64,000 nucleotides of DNA, taken from the NCBI RefSeq assembly GCF_003711205.1, contig NZ_CP031013.1, positions 1,054,001-1,118,000 of the forward strand, in the 5' to 3' direction. Shown piece after piece: positions 46,810-56,028 of the stretch. The position numbers were made by a program, and so were the translations under genes. The notes beneath the pieces are model-generated. The model did not search any database. It saw only the letters and a program-made list of their open reading frames with translations, and was not told where the DNA came from. The stretch's first letter is position 1. Each line of letters begins with the position of its first letter. Source of the DNA: Polaromonas sp. SP1. Lineage in GTDB: Bacteria; Pseudomonadota; Gammaproteobacteria; Burkholderiales; Burkholderiaceae_C.

Positions 46810-47238
46810 TTAGCTGCCAAGTACAGATTTCAAGGCGACCTCTGCTAATCCTTTGACGGCATCTAAAGTCAGTTCAAGCCCTTTCGCCTTTGCGATGGAC
46901 TTGATCTTTTCCCACACCGGCTTGGATCGCATTGTATCCAGCAGATCATGCCCCGCCATTGTCAGGCGCGGGCGAGACAACCCATAAAACACACCGGTGC
47001 TTCCATGGCGAACGGTAACGCCCTCTATGTATCCACTGTCTATGAGCATTTCAAGATGGCCAAAAACTCTTGCCTCTTGACGCTTATATTCAGCTCTCGC
47101 CTTCGCAAATTCGGCTTCGGACTGACCGGCTTGCCAAGTGGGCTCTTCGGTTACGCCTTCCAGCACTGCGACCTTGAAATCCCGCTCATCCTCGATAGCC
47201 AGCAGTTGTTCCCGTAGGAGATCCCAATCCCGTTTCAT
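46810..47238 (-). CDS. DUF2513 protein
   Basis: A 142-residue protein. MKRDWDLLREQLLAIEDE at the start and LTMAGHDLLDTMRSKPVWEK, then IKSIAKAKG, near the end are the DUF2513 pattern, a winged-helix-like family frequent in prophages and mobile elements. Function unknown. It lies between the restriction-modification locus and the transposition genes. Confidence 0.85.
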   Translation of the reverse strand: MKRDWDLLREQLLAIEDERDFKVAVLEGVTEEPTWQAGQSEAEFAKARAEYKRQEARVFGHLEMLIDSGYIEGVTVRHGSTGVFYGLSRPRLTMAGHDLLDTMRSKPVWEKIKSIAKAKGLELTLDAVKGLAEVALKSVLGS

Positions 47239-47308
47239 AAAGTCATCTCCTGCGAAACTTTTTTCGTTAGGAGATTATGGACGCAGGAGAGGGACATACT
47301 AAAAGCCT

Positions 47309-48328
47309 TCAACCTAAACGCCAGTCAGAAAAAATCTCTGCAACCTTCACGTAACTTTTTGGAGGATGCTTAAAACCTTTGAGAAGGTGGTTATAGCGTA
47401 CGGCTTTGTCTCGCCAAGCTTGCCGCAAACGTGACTCCAAATCGAGCTCTAACCAGACCACTAGTTGCATCAGGTGATGACGCTCTACCAGAGATCGCGT
47501 CTCAAATGCAACTCGCTCCGGAACAGGACAAATGTCCTCCACGCCCAGTTGGTCGCAAATGTACTGACGCAGAGTGACAGTCTTGTATCGGGACGTCAAC
47601 AAACTGCAAAGGTGATGCCTGACTCGCATCTCGTCCAGAATCAAACCCATCGACTCAGGCGCACGGCCACTATTCCTTATGCCTTGGCACAACCTCTTGT
47701 GCGATTCGCTTGCCTCCGCATCATATGAAATGATCGGCAGCGTCGCCGCGTTGCGCAGATCACACTTACATAGGTGACAGCTCGCGAAGGCGTCCGCATC
47801 CGGAACGCTGTCGTAACCAACGTCCATTCTGTGGAATGCAACTCCTGATCCGCATTGCGGACAGCGGTCATGCAGCATGCAGCCGTGCTGCGAACATATG
47901 GTATTGAACGATACGCGCCAGGCTTTGCGGAAATACGGTTGCGAGTCCTCCGCCAAGCAACTCCCGCAATACTGCATTCCGAATCCTTCCCTCTTTCGGT
48001 GGTACATCTGCAGGGTTTGCATCCACGGCAGTGCTCCGGACGTTTTAAACCGCGCATACAAGACTTCCTCATACACGCGTAACGTGGTTGCCTGCGCCGT
48101 ATCAAGCGGTGTGCCCGTGCGGGCGCTTAACTCCGCCACAAGCCATGATGGCGCCAGACGATCTACATCACGATTCCAAACTTGGCGGCTGTTTCCAAAT
48201 ATCAGATTGCAAAAGGTCTGGACTTTCAGTCCATTTCCGTTGGCAAGTCTGACCAACCAGGACGATAACAACTCGTCAGGTAGCGGCTTGTAGCGGACCG
48301 GCCAAAGCAATGAGGTTGACCCCCTCAT
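47309..48328 (-). CDS. tniQ: TniQ-family target-selection protein
   Basis: A 339-residue TniQ/TnsD-related protein. The N-terminal VRYKPLPDELLSSWLVRLAN is the TniQ signature. A zinc-binding block follows: C121-x2-C124, C145-x2-H148, C156-x2-C159, then another CxxC (CHLCKCDL). The C-terminal 120 residues may bind DNA. TniQ/TnsD proteins choose the target site and recruit TnsC; this one is the only candidate for recognising lipA. ATG 48328 lies 5 bp after the tnsC stop; a GTG at 48376 is also open. Confidence 0.9.
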   Translation of the reverse strand: MRGSTSLLWPVRYKPLPDELLSSWLVRLANGNGLKVQTFCNLIFGNSRQVWNRDVDRLAPSWLVAELSARTGTPLDTAQATTLRVYEEVLYARFKTSGALPWMQTLQMYHRKREGFGMQYCGSCLAEDSQPYFRKAWRVSFNTICSQHGCMLHDRCPQCGSGVAFHRMDVGYDSVPDADAFASCHLCKCDLRNAATLPIISYDAEASESHKRLCQGIRNSGRAPESMGLILDEMRVRHHLCSLLTSRYKTVTLRQYICDQLGVEDICPVPERVAFETRSLVERHHLMQLVVWLELDLESRLRQAWRDKAVRYNHLLKGFKHPPKSYVKVAEIFSDWRLG

Positions 48329-48333
48329 TGGAG

Positions 48334-49230
48334 CTATAGCCGTCGATGTTGCTTGCGCCGAGACGGCGGTACCCACCGCAGGGTTCCAATTCGCTCTAAG
48401 GTAATTTCCTCGACTCCAGACTTGATGGCATCGACCGCAAGCGCCTTGAATAGGTCACATATGTCCCCGAGTGTTCCTTCACTTCGCGTATGCAGCGCAA
48501 GCATCTTCGCCGGATCCTTCAGATTGGAAGGCTTCTTGAGCGGAGTACGGCTCTCCATGGTGATCAGCAAGGACCCGAAATCGGCATTTGCTTTCCACGT
48601 CGGCAGCTCCACAGGATAAAACCTGCTGGACATCTGTGGATCGGTAGCAAACGCGTTATAGGCGTCTTCGATGCCCGCCGCCACGATCACCACCTTAGTT
48701 TCATTACCCAAGCTCTTTAGCGCATTTCTGAAGTCCTTTTGTTTGTTGAGAGTCCCGGCTATTAGGTGATGAATTTCATCGAGGATGAGCATCCGGACAC
48801 CGAGAGACTTGAACAGGCGTTTTATCTGAGAGAGTTTTTCTTGGGGTGGCGCCGTCGGTTTGTAAGGCGCCATCAGGGCGTCCAAAATTCTGGAGTAGAA
48901 CGCCGAAATGTCCGGCGACGACGGACACTCGATCATGAGAACTGGGCAAACCGTCACTTCACTCTCAGGATCCAATAAGGGAGGGTGAAGGCTCACGAAT
49001 CGCTCGAGAATCGACGTTTTTCCATTGTTGGACGGCGCTACCAACAAGATGTTCGGCATGCGCGTAACTTGGGGATAGGCCAAGAGGTCCTCTAGCTGGC
49101 TCACGGTTTCCTTAGCCAATGTGTAATTCACCCAAGTCCCCCCGCGAATGGCAAGGATGCGGTCCTGGTCGGAAGAGTTAATGAGGGCGAGGGCGGAATC
49201 TTTGAGGTGGGGAAATTCTGACTGCGTCAC
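48334..49230 (-). CDS. tnsC: TnsC/TniB-type AAA+ ATPase of the transposon
   Basis: A 298-residue AAA+ regulator. Walker A is APSNNGKT (65-72) and Walker B is MLILDEIHH (D151, E152). This length is typical of the short TniB/TnsC forms. It bridges the target selector TniQ and the transposase. Its ATG overlaps the tnsB stop by one base (TGATG). Confidence 0.93.
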   Translation of the reverse strand: MTQSEFPHLKDSALALINSSDQDRILAIRGGTWVNYTLAKETVSQLEDLLAYPQVTRMPNILLVAPSNNGKTSILERFVSLHPPLLDPESEVTVCPVLMIECPSSPDISAFYSRILDALMAPYKPTAPPQEKLSQIKRLFKSLGVRMLILDEIHHLIAGTLNKQKDFRNALKSLGNETKVVIVAAGIEDAYNAFATDPQMSSRFYPVELPTWKANADFGSLLITMESRTPLKKPSNLKDPAKMLALHTRSEGTLGDICDLFKALAVDAIKSGVEEITLERIGTLRWVPPSRRKQHRRL

Positions 49231-51127
49231 TAATCGTCCTCAAAGGGTTTGATCTCATCTGGGTTGTATCCGCGTACAGCAGTTGGCGGCTGCGTTGGTC
49301 CGGCCTGGCCAGAAACGGTGGGCAGGTCCTTCGCTTTGTCGTCTCGATTCTTGACGTGCTCGACTCGGCGCTGCTGCTCACGTCGGGCCGTCTTTGACTT
49401 GGCTGCCGCATCCGCTTCCAACGCGCGCTGCTCGGTGATGATGGCAAAAATGGCCTTTTCGTCATCGAGGGAGATGCCTTTTTCTTTAGCTCGACTCTGC
49501 CCATCGCGAAACTCCCAGATACTCACTGGAGGAAGACTCGAGTTGCGATACGGGATTGCGACATAACGCTGCGCGATTTCATCGAAGAAGTAGATCTCGC
49601 TGATGTCTCGTGGGTCTCGATGAAACCTAAATTTTCGGGTGTGCTTCGGAAAATCGGGATGAGGTGCTTTGATATACGGTCTCAGCAAGTCGTGGTAATA
49701 ATGCACATCGATTAGCACGCCGTAAGCTTGCACCGTGCGCTCTTCAAACGGCATGAAGTTTATGCGTAATGCTTCCCCATCAAGCCGGCGCGCCGGCAAT
49801 CCTCGACCTGGTTTGGTCTTCGTACCGAGCAGGCCCTCACGGTATTTCTGAAGCGGAGCCATGCCAATGCCATCGTGCCGCTGTAAGTGGTATCTGGCAA
49901 AGAACAGAATCAGCCACTTCTCGATCTCGGCGAACGTCATGCAGGCGTTACCTTCTGCGTCGTACTCGCCTCTCTCTTCTGGTCCTGAGAACGTCGAACC
50001 TTTGACCGATTTCAAGCCCTGCGTGACTGTGCCCATCAAACGTTCGATATGAGCGCCGTAGCGAGGTGTTTTGACCGGTCGCAGATGCACGTCTATGTCG
50101 TACTGGCGGCAAGCCACCTTCAGCATATCTCCGCGGAACTCGCGTGCATTGTCCAAATGAAGCGCGCTCATCACTCCCCAGAAGGGCCACTCCACAGTTG
50201 TGACAGATCTCCGCAGCAGCCATTCCTCTTTCGGCATGATGGCGTGGGAAATGCACATGCCGGCCGACATGGCCGAAGGCGGGTCTAGAGAAAGGTACAT
50301 ACCCAAGCAAACCCGGCTATTCACGTCGATAGCCAAGGTGATCCAAGCTCGATTTATCGGCTTGCGATGGACATCGTCGACGATGATCACTGGGAGCAAT
50401 GTGTGATCCATCTGCACCATGGCCAACGGCCAGTCAGCATCCGGTATTACGCCCTTGATTGGATCATGACGATCATGGGCGGCTGCATTGCCCTCTCGAC
50501 TTTTGGTGCGTGCTCGGCCCTCTGTGTCGGCCAAACGCCTTCGCATAGTGTTTTCGGCTGGGGCGGTAACCCAGCGTTCACACAGAGCCGGCGGATTTCC
50601 GTGAACGCTTCTTCTTTTGAAGGTTTTTGCTCTGTATCGTAAAAACTTTCTTGTACGGATTTGATGATTGCTTCGACTTCTGGACGAAGCCTGCCGACCC
50701 CCTTGCCGCCACGCAAGGTTTTTCGATCCAAAAGTGACGACAGCAAGCCGGTATTTCTGAAGTCCAAAGCCCATCTGTAAACCGTGGCCCGACTCACATC
50801 GGCCTCTTCAGCGACTTTCTCGGCAGCAGCGTGACCATACCGATTGCTCAGCAATGGCTGAATAAGCTGGCGCCGAGACTCCGCTGCTGCCCACTCCTCA
50901 TCAGAAACCGCCCTCAGATCGATATCGGAGGGCGAAAGAGAGCTAGAGGCCTCCACTACATTTGGCAGACTCATGTCGCCAATCTTGAGAAGAACGCTTT
51001 GGCCGGTGAGGACGTCTTTGGCGATCGCGAGGTTGATATCGGCGATGGCGATTACCACGTAGTCACGGCCATTGTTCGTTACTGTCGTGCCCTCGGTCAC
51101 CCAAAGCTGAGTCTTCGGTTGTGTCAC
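49230..51127 (-). pseudogene. tnsB: TnsB/TniA-type DDE transposase, interrupted by a frameshift
   Basis: Two overlapping frames make up one transposase of about 632 residues. The 5' part (GTG 51127, overlapping the tnsA stop) holds the helix-turn-helix region (EKVAEEADVSRATVYRWALD). The 3' part holds the integrase core: Asp in MVQMDHTLLPVII, Asp in LHLDNAREFRG, Glu in YGAHIERLMG. The switch to the -1 frame is needed near 50547-50554, at an A-run on the coding strand (CCGAAAACACTATG); one extra A would restore the frame. The site is not a classic X-XXY-YYZ slippery heptamer. Either the element is inactive, the base call is wrong, or the frame is changed during expression. Confidence 0.85.
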
Positions 51128-51771
51128 TCTTTGCTCTCCGGCAGCCACAGGGGAACATCACCGGTGAATGGCACCTCCAGATTGGTTACCAGCTGCTTGG
51201 TCAAGAGCATCGACCAGATGACTGGCAGCCATCGCAGCTTCTCTTCTTCGCTTGCGGCTAAGGAATTCAGCAAAGTTGAGGAAGAGTTCACCACGGTAAA
51301 GCAGCGCAAAACTTGTGCGACTTCCTGCTCAGTGGGGGTTGAGTTGCGATATTCCCGTAGGAACTTGAGGTTGGAGAGCCGTGATGTGCGAATTTGGGTT
51401 TCGTCCCTGATCACGAATTCCCAGCCTCGCGCCTGAGCGAACTGGGTCGCGGCAGCAAACTTGGGGGCGTACTTTTGCTTGTTCCGCTCCAAGTCTTCTA
51501 AAGTTTTCACCTCGATCAGTTGCGACCGTGGCGGCGGGTCTGAGTTTGTTTTGTAGTGGACCAATACGTCAGGGACATAACCGTTGCGAACGCCTGGGAC
51601 TGGAATACGCACTGGCTGTACATCGAAAGATGTAACCGAATCGTCAAACTCAAGCAGCAGAAGGTGGTCTTTTTCGAGCAAAGACTCGAAACCACGCATC
51701 TTGTCATTCTTTTGGCTAGCAAAGCCTCCAGTCACAACCAGGTAGTTTTTGGGAATTTTGCGAGCTTGCAT
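51124..51771 (-). CDS. tnsA: TnsA-type endonuclease subunit of the transposase
   Basis: A 215-residue TnsA homologue starting MQARKIPKNYLVVTGGFASQ. The restriction-like core is visible: Glu in FESLLEKDHL, Asp in NGYVPDVLVHY and Gln/Lys in QLIEVKTLED. A C-terminal winged-helix-like part follows (TPTEQEVAQVLRCF). TnsA cuts the 5' strands so that the element moves by cut and paste rather than by cointegrate formation. An in-frame GTG at 51807 lies inside the terminal repeats. Confidence 0.9.
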   Translation of the reverse strand: MQARKIPKNYLVVTGGFASQKNDKMRGFESLLEKDHLLLLEFDDSVTSFDVQPVRIPVPGVRNGYVPDVLVHYKTNSDPPPRSQLIEVKTLEDLERNKQKYAPKFAAATQFAQARGWEFVIRDETQIRTSRLSNLKFLREYRNSTPTEQEVAQVLRCFTVVNSSSTLLNSLAASEEEKLRWLPVIWSMLLTKQLVTNLEVPFTGDVPLWLPESKE

Positions 51772-51800
51772 TAAGCTCAGTCTATCCCGAGAAAAAACCA

Positions 51801-51892
51801 GTCTCACTAACTGTTGAAGATTGTCTCACTAACTGTTAATGGAAATGAGCCGTTTTATGCCACATTGTCTCAAATCAAGTGAAGGCTTCACA
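51801..51892. repeat. Transposon right end with three TnsB-type binding sites
   Basis: Read inward from the ACA terminus on the minus strand, sites lie at 51879-51864 (TTGATTTGAGACAAT), 51837-51820 (AACAGTTAGTGAGACAAT) and 51815-51801 (AACAGTTAGTGAGAC). They share the core AACAGTTA.TGAGAC with the left end. Confidence 0.82.
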
Positions 51893-51931
51893 GTGGCCGA
51901 CAAGGCAGACGCGGCCATCGCCGCCCTCTGA
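51893..51931 (+). pseudogene. lipA: Displaced 3' end of lipA
   Basis: GTGGC (second target-duplication copy) followed by codons for DKADAAIAAL and TGA, in the frame that continues native lipA codon 339. It proves that the element entered lipA and gives the original C-terminus. Confidence 0.9.
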
Positions 51932-51969
51932 CCCGCCGCGAAATCAGGCGAGAAAGCCGGCCTGCGCTG

Positions 51970-52662
51970 ATGAACGCACCCAGCCTCTCCTTGCGCCGCT
52001 ACGGCGCCTCGCACGGCAGCCACGCGCATGCGCACTTCCAGGTGCTGCTGGGCCTCGAAGGCGTGCTCGAACTCGAAGTGCAAGGCCGCGGGCGCCGCAT
52101 CGCGGCCGGCCAGGGCTGCGTGATCGCGCCCGGTGAGCACCATGATTTTGAATCCCGCGAAGGTGCCCGCTGCCTGGTGCTCGACACCAAACAGGCCGGC
52201 TGGGCCCGTTGCGCGTATGACCCGGCCCACAGCGCGCAGGCCCTGGCACTCGGCAACTACCTGGCGCATGCCTTGCAGCAACGCGGCAGCCTCGCACAGC
52301 ACTACGGCCCCGCTTTGCTGCTGGAGGCCTGGCAGTCTCTGCCTTCAGCGTCAACGCCCACGCGTTACCAGCGCCCCATCCACTGGGAGCAACTGGCGAC
52401 GTGGACGCAACAACGCCTGCACGAGCCGCTCAGCGTGGCGCAATTGGCCGCGCAGGTGTTCTTAAGCCCGACGCAGTTCGCCACGCGCTGCCGGCGCGAA
52501 ACCGGCCTCAGCGTGATGCAGTGGCTGCGCCGCCAGCGGCTGGCGCTGGCCGTGCAGCTGCGCGGCCGCGGCATGAGCGTGGCCGACACGGCGCTGCACT
52601 GCGGCTACCAGTCGCCGTCGGCGCTGACCGCCGCCCTCAGGCGGCAGTCAACCGACGCTTAA
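51970..52662 (+). CDS. AraC-family transcriptional regulator
   Basis: A 230-residue regulator: N-terminal cupin-like domain (GLEGVLELEVQGRGRRIAAG then QGCVIAPGEHHDF) and two C-terminal helix-turn-helix units (LSVAQLAAQVFLSPTQFATR; MSVADTALHCGYQSPSALTA). It stood 38 bp downstream of the original lipA stop. Its target is unknown; the divergent or downstream exporter is one candidate. Confidence 0.9.
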   Translation: MNAPSLSLRRYGASHGSHAHAHFQVLLGLEGVLELEVQGRGRRIAAGQGCVIAPGEHHDFESREGARCLVLDTKQAGWARCAYDPAHSAQALALGNYLAHALQQRGSLAQHYGPALLLEAWQSLPSASTPTRYQRPIHWEQLATWTQQRLHEPLSVAQLAAQVFLSPTQFATRCRRETGLSVMQWLRRQRLALAVQLRGRGMSVADTALHCGYQSPSALTAALRRQSTDA

Positions 52663-52865
52663 TAACGATTCGGATTGTTCGGCCGGCGGTCGTAGCGGTT
52701 GCTCACGCCGTCACCATCGCGGTCATAGCGGGGGCCATACGCGGGGCCAGGCGCCGGGCCGCCGCGGTACTGCGGCCCATGGCCGTCATAGACCGGGTAG
52801 GCCACGCAGCCCGACAAGGCCATAAAGCCCACGAGCGAGAGCAAGAGGATGGAAAGCTTTTTCAT
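52659..52865 (-). CDS. Small lipoprotein with Ca-binding-like motif
   Basis: A 68-residue protein with a lipobox (VGFMALSGC) and a Gly/Pro/Tyr-rich mature part ending YDRDGDGVSNRYDRRP, a DxDxDG calcium-binding-like loop of the thrombospondin-3 type. It overlaps the end of the AraC gene by 4 bp on the opposite strand. Similar short proteins occur throughout Burkholderiales without known function. Confidence 0.75.
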   Translation of the reverse strand: MKKLSILLLSLVGFMALSGCVAYPVYDGHGPQYRGGPAPGPAYGPRYDRDGDGVSNRYDRRPNNPNRY

Positions 52866-53092
52866 GAGGGTCTCCTTGTGTTCAATCTGTCATCTGTTCA
52901 AAACATCTGCACCCTCATTGAACGCCCGGGCCACGCCGCCAAGGTGTCCGGCGTGCGCCCGCAAGGTGAAGCTGGTTACCGGATGTAGGTTGACGCGTAG
53001 GACGAGCCGCCGTGTCGATGAAACCGTCGTTGCACGGCAACAGACCGTTGTTGCGCGACGATGCCGGTCCCAGCGGCTTTTAAGCTTGCGGC

Positions 53093-53935
53093 ATGCCAGC
53101 CAATCTTTATGCACTGGGCGCCATCGCCCTCTGGGCCCTGCTTGCTTCGCTCGGGGTGTCACTCAAACACGTGCCGCCGTTTTTGCTGACCGGCGTTGCG
53201 CTGCTGACCGGCAGCGCGCTGGCCTTGCCCTTTGTGCTGCGTGACCGCGCGCAATGGAGAATCCCGGCCGCCACGCTGGCGCTCGGCGTCTATGGCCTCT
53301 TCGGCTTTCACTTCCTGCTCTTTATCGCACTGCGGCATGCACCGGCGGTTGAGGCCAACCTGGTCAACTACCTCTGGCCGCTCTTCATGGTGGTGCTGGC
53401 GCCGCTGTTCCTGCGCGATGTGCGCTTGCGCACCGTGCATGTGGCCGCGGCCCTGCTGGGATTTGCCGGCGCAGCCATTGCGATCCTCGGGGCTGGAAGC
53501 GGCGCGACTTCGGCCGGCGGCTGGTCGTGGGGCTATTTGCCGGCGCTCGGCTCGGCCTTCATCTGGGCCAGCTACTCGTTGCTGACACAACGCGTGCCGG
53601 CCTTCCCCACCGCAGCCATCGGCCTCTTCGGCCTGGTGTCGGGCCTGCTCTCGTTGCTGTGCCACTGGGCACTGGAGCCTGCGGCCGTGCTGTCCGCGCA
53701 AGACTGGCTGCTGCTGGCCGTGATGGGACTGGGCCCGCTGGGCGCGGCCTTCTTCCTCTGGGACAAGGCCCTCAAGCTGGGCGATGCTCGGCAGATCGGC
53801 ATCCTGAGCTACCTCACGCCGCTGGGCTCGACCGCGCTGCTGATGCTGGTGAGCGGCCGCGCGTTGACGTGGAGTATCGGCCTCGCAGCGGTGATGATCA
53901 TCGGCGCGGCCTTGCTAGGAACAAGGGCCAAATAG
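53093..53935 (+). CDS. EamA-family (YddG-like) metabolite exporter
   Basis: A 280-residue protein with ten hydrophobic segments forming two EamA repeats. ALWALLASLGVSLKHVPPFL near the start and ALRHAPAVEANLVNYLWPLF are typical of YddG-like aromatic amino-acid exporters. It sits in the inner membrane. The substrate is inferred from family only. The stop lies at the edge of a dispersed repeat. Confidence 0.85.
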   Translation: MPANLYALGAIALWALLASLGVSLKHVPPFLLTGVALLTGSALALPFVLRDRAQWRIPAATLALGVYGLFGFHFLLFIALRHAPAVEANLVNYLWPLFMVVLAPLFLRDVRLRTVHVAAALLGFAGAAIAILGAGSGATSAGGWSWGYLPALGSAFIWASYSLLTQRVPAFPTAAIGLFGLVSGLLSLLCHWALEPAAVLSAQDWLLLAVMGLGPLGAAFFLWDKALKLGDARQIGILSYLTPLGSTALLMLVSGRALTWSIGLAAVMIIGAALLGTRAK

Positions 53936-53984
53936 CCCTCCAGCCCAATACCCGTCTTGGCAAGCAGCTATCAATTCCATAGCA
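53933..53984 (+). repeat. Dispersed repeat family 1, copy 5
   Basis: GCCCTCCAGCCCAATACCCG followed by GGCAAGCAGCTATCAATTCC and ATAGC. It fills the gap between two convergent genes and supplies the stop codons of both (TAG 53933-53935 and the sensor kinase stop at 53971). Confidence 0.75.
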
Positions 53985-55296
53985 CCTGCACTGCCAGCCC
54001 CGGCGCCGCATTGCGCACCTGCAGCTGCGCGCCATGCGCCTCGGCCACCAGCCGGCACAAATACATGCCCAGGCCGACGCCGCCTGTTGCGCGCTGGCGG
54101 GCGCCGTCGGTGCGGTAAAACGGTTCGGTCAAACGCTCGATCTGATCCGGGTCCACGCCCGGACCGAAATCGCGCACTTCCAGCGACACGCCGCCTTCGG
54201 CCGCCTGCAGCGACACCTGCGGCGGCTGGCCGGCATCCGCGCTGTAACGCAGCGCGTTGTCGAGCAGGTTGCGCACCAGCAGGCGCACACGCGTGCGGTC
54301 CAGCGCGAGGGCGGGCAAGCCCGGCGCCAGGTCCAGTTGCACATGCACGGCGGCGGGCATTTCCGCCGCCACTTCGCGCACCAGCGCGGCCAGGTCGGTT
54401 TCTTCACGGCGCAGCGCCGCATGCGGGCTGGCCAGGCGTTCGCTTTCGAGCAGATCGCTGATCAGGTCGCGCATCTCGCCGAGGTCGCGCAGCAGCGCGT
54501 CGCGTTCGCGCGGTGCGCTGCCTTCGCCGGATGCGGGCAGCAGTTCGGCATTGAGCCGCGCGCGCGTCAGCGGCGAGCGCAGCTCATGGCTGAGCGCCAG
54601 CAGCAGCCCGCGCTTGGCGTTGAGCATGTCTTCGATGTCCAGCGCCATGGTGTTGATGCGCTGCGCCAGCTCGCCCAGCTCATCGCGCCGGCGCAGCGGA
54701 ATGGGCTTGTCGAACACGCCGCGTCCAAAGCGCTCGGCCCCGGCGCGGATGTCGTCCAGCGGGCGCAGCAGGCGCCGCACATAGGCATAAGCGCCAATCA
54801 GCAAGCCCAGCAGCAGCGCCAGCGTGATCCAGCCGAACATGCCGTGCGGCGCGCCCTGCCACGGAATGGTGCCGGGGCCGAAGATGACGCGGTGGCCGTC
54901 GGCGGTGGTGCGGCTGAGCCAGTCGTTGGCACGGCCTTCAAAAAACTTCAGCTTGCGGTCGGGCTTGTCGGGATGCGACTGCCAGTTCACCGTGGGCCCT
55001 TCAATGCGAATCGAAATCGGCAGCCGCGCGGCCAGCGCCTGCGCACGGCCTACGTCGGGCGGCGAGCCCAGGTCGGCCACCAGCCGGTCCATGTAGTCGG
55101 TGATGAGCGGTTTGGCCGCGTCGCGCCAGCCGGTGGAAAAGGCGCGCTGCATGCCGCCCATAAACACCGCGCCCATGCACAGCGCCAGCAGCAAAAACAC
55201 CGTGATCAGCCGCAGCCGCAGCGAATGGCCCCAGCGGTGGCGCCAGCGCTTGGGCCGTGAATAGCCACACACCGCTTCGCGGCGCCAGCGCCTCAT
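53971..55296 (-). CDS. Two-component sensor histidine kinase
   Basis: A 441-residue inner-membrane kinase: membrane helix (LRLITVFLLLALCMGAVFMG), periplasmic sensor of about 120 residues, second helix (MFGWITLALLLGLLIGAYAY), HAMP (LLRPLDDIRAGAERFGRGVF), phospho-acceptor His in LLLALSHELRSPLTRARL, and ATPase boxes NLLDNALRY, VRDFGPGVD and GVGLGMYLC. Its ATG overlaps the response-regulator stop (ATGA). The last residues and stop come from a dispersed repeat. Confidence 0.94.
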   Translation of the reverse strand: MRRWRREAVCGYSRPKRWRHRWGHSLRLRLITVFLLLALCMGAVFMGGMQRAFSTGWRDAAKPLITDYMDRLVADLGSPPDVGRAQALAARLPISIRIEGPTVNWQSHPDKPDRKLKFFEGRANDWLSRTTADGHRVIFGPGTIPWQGAPHGMFGWITLALLLGLLIGAYAYVRRLLRPLDDIRAGAERFGRGVFDKPIPLRRRDELGELAQRINTMALDIEDMLNAKRGLLLALSHELRSPLTRARLNAELLPASGEGSAPRERDALLRDLGEMRDLISDLLESERLASPHAALRREETDLAALVREVAAEMPAAVHVQLDLAPGLPALALDRTRVRLLVRNLLDNALRYSADAGQPPQVSLQAAEGGVSLEVRDFGPGVDPDQIERLTEPFYRTDGARQRATGGVGLGMYLCRLVAEAHGAQLQVRNAAPGLAVQVLWN

Positions 55297-55976
55297 GGCG
55301 CACCCGCCTTGCCCACCGCCAGCGCGTAACCCGCGTTGCGCAGCGTCTTGATGCAGTCCAGCGGCTCGAGTTTTTTGCGCAGGCGGCTTACCACGATGTC
55401 GACGGCGCGGGTGTACAGGTCCACCTCGTGGCCGCGCAGTCGGTTGAGGATGTCGTCACGGCTGAACACCTTGCCGGGGTCGGCCGCCAGCAGGGCCAGC
55501 AACTCAAACTCGGTGCCCGTCAGCTCGACCTTCTCGCCCAGGCGCTGCACCTCGCGCGTTTGCAGGTCGATCACCAGGCCCTGGAACTCGCGGCGCTGGC
55601 CGGCAGGCGGCACGGCGCGCTGGCGGCGCAAGATGGTCTGCAGGCGCGCGACCAGCTCGCGCGGCTCAAAGGGCTTGGGCAGGTAGTCGTCGGCGCCCAG
55701 CTCCAGCCCGACCACGCGGTCCATCACGTCGCCGCGCGCGGTCAGCATGATGACCGGGATATCGCTTTCCTTGCGGATCTCGCGGCACAGCGCAAAGCCG
55801 TCCATCTCCGGCAGCATCACGTCGAGGATGGCCGCGTCGTACGCGCCGGCGCGCAGCCGGGCCAGGCCTTCGCCGGGGCGCAGCGCGCTGTCCAGCACAA
55901 AGTCAAAACGCGCGAAGTACGCGGCCAGCGGCGCAGCCAGGTGCTCGTCGTCGTCGATCAGGAGGATGCGGGGCAT
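55293..55976 (-). CDS. OmpR-family response regulator
   Basis: A 227-residue regulator. Receiver domain: IDDDEH acidic pocket, phospho-acceptor Asp in ILDVMLPEMDGF, Lys in LPKPFEPREL. Winged-helix C-terminal domain: LTGTEFELLALLAADPGKVF, SRDDILNRLRG and AVDIVVSRLRKKL. It is encoded after a Spy/CpxP-like periplasmic protein, an arrangement that recalls CpxRA-type envelope stress systems. Confidence 0.95.
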   Translation of the reverse strand: MPRILLIDDDEHLAAPLAAYFARFDFVLDSALRPGEGLARLRAGAYDAAILDVMLPEMDGFALCREIRKESDIPVIMLTARGDVMDRVVGLELGADDYLPKPFEPRELVARLQTILRRQRAVPPAGQRREFQGLVIDLQTREVQRLGEKVELTGTEFELLALLAADPGKVFSRDDILNRLRGHEVDLYTRAVDIVVSRLRKKLEPLDCIKTLRNAGYALAVGKAGAP

Positions 55977-56028
55977 GGGGCCATCATAAGAAACCGGCGC
56001 GCCGGCAGGGAAAACGCTGGGGCAACGC

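Larger units (their letters stand above)
29289..51892. mobile_element. Tn7-like transposon inserted in the 3' end of lipA
   Basis: A 22,604-bp element bounded by TGT (29289) and ACA (51892) with a perfect 5-bp duplication. Repeated sites of the type AACAGTTAGTGAGACAAT lie at both ends. The right end encodes TnsA, TnsB, TnsC and TniQ homologues, all transcribed inward. The cargo has lower GC than the flanks and several defence- and toxin-like loci. Removing the element and one GTGGC copy restores an uninterrupted lipA frame of 349 residues. Unlike Tn7 at glmS, the target gene abuts the end opposite the tns genes. Confidence 0.95.

Noticed and set aside
50447..50545. Tail of the 5' tnsB frame as a genuine separate protein end
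   Set aside because: Beyond the A-run the frame loses transposase character, while the other frame continues directly into the DDE core.
29289..51892. CRISPR array or Cas genes in the Tn7-like element (CRISPR-associated transposon)
   Set aside because: No spaced direct-repeat array and no Cas protein was seen anywhere in the window; targeting here seems to rely on TniQ.
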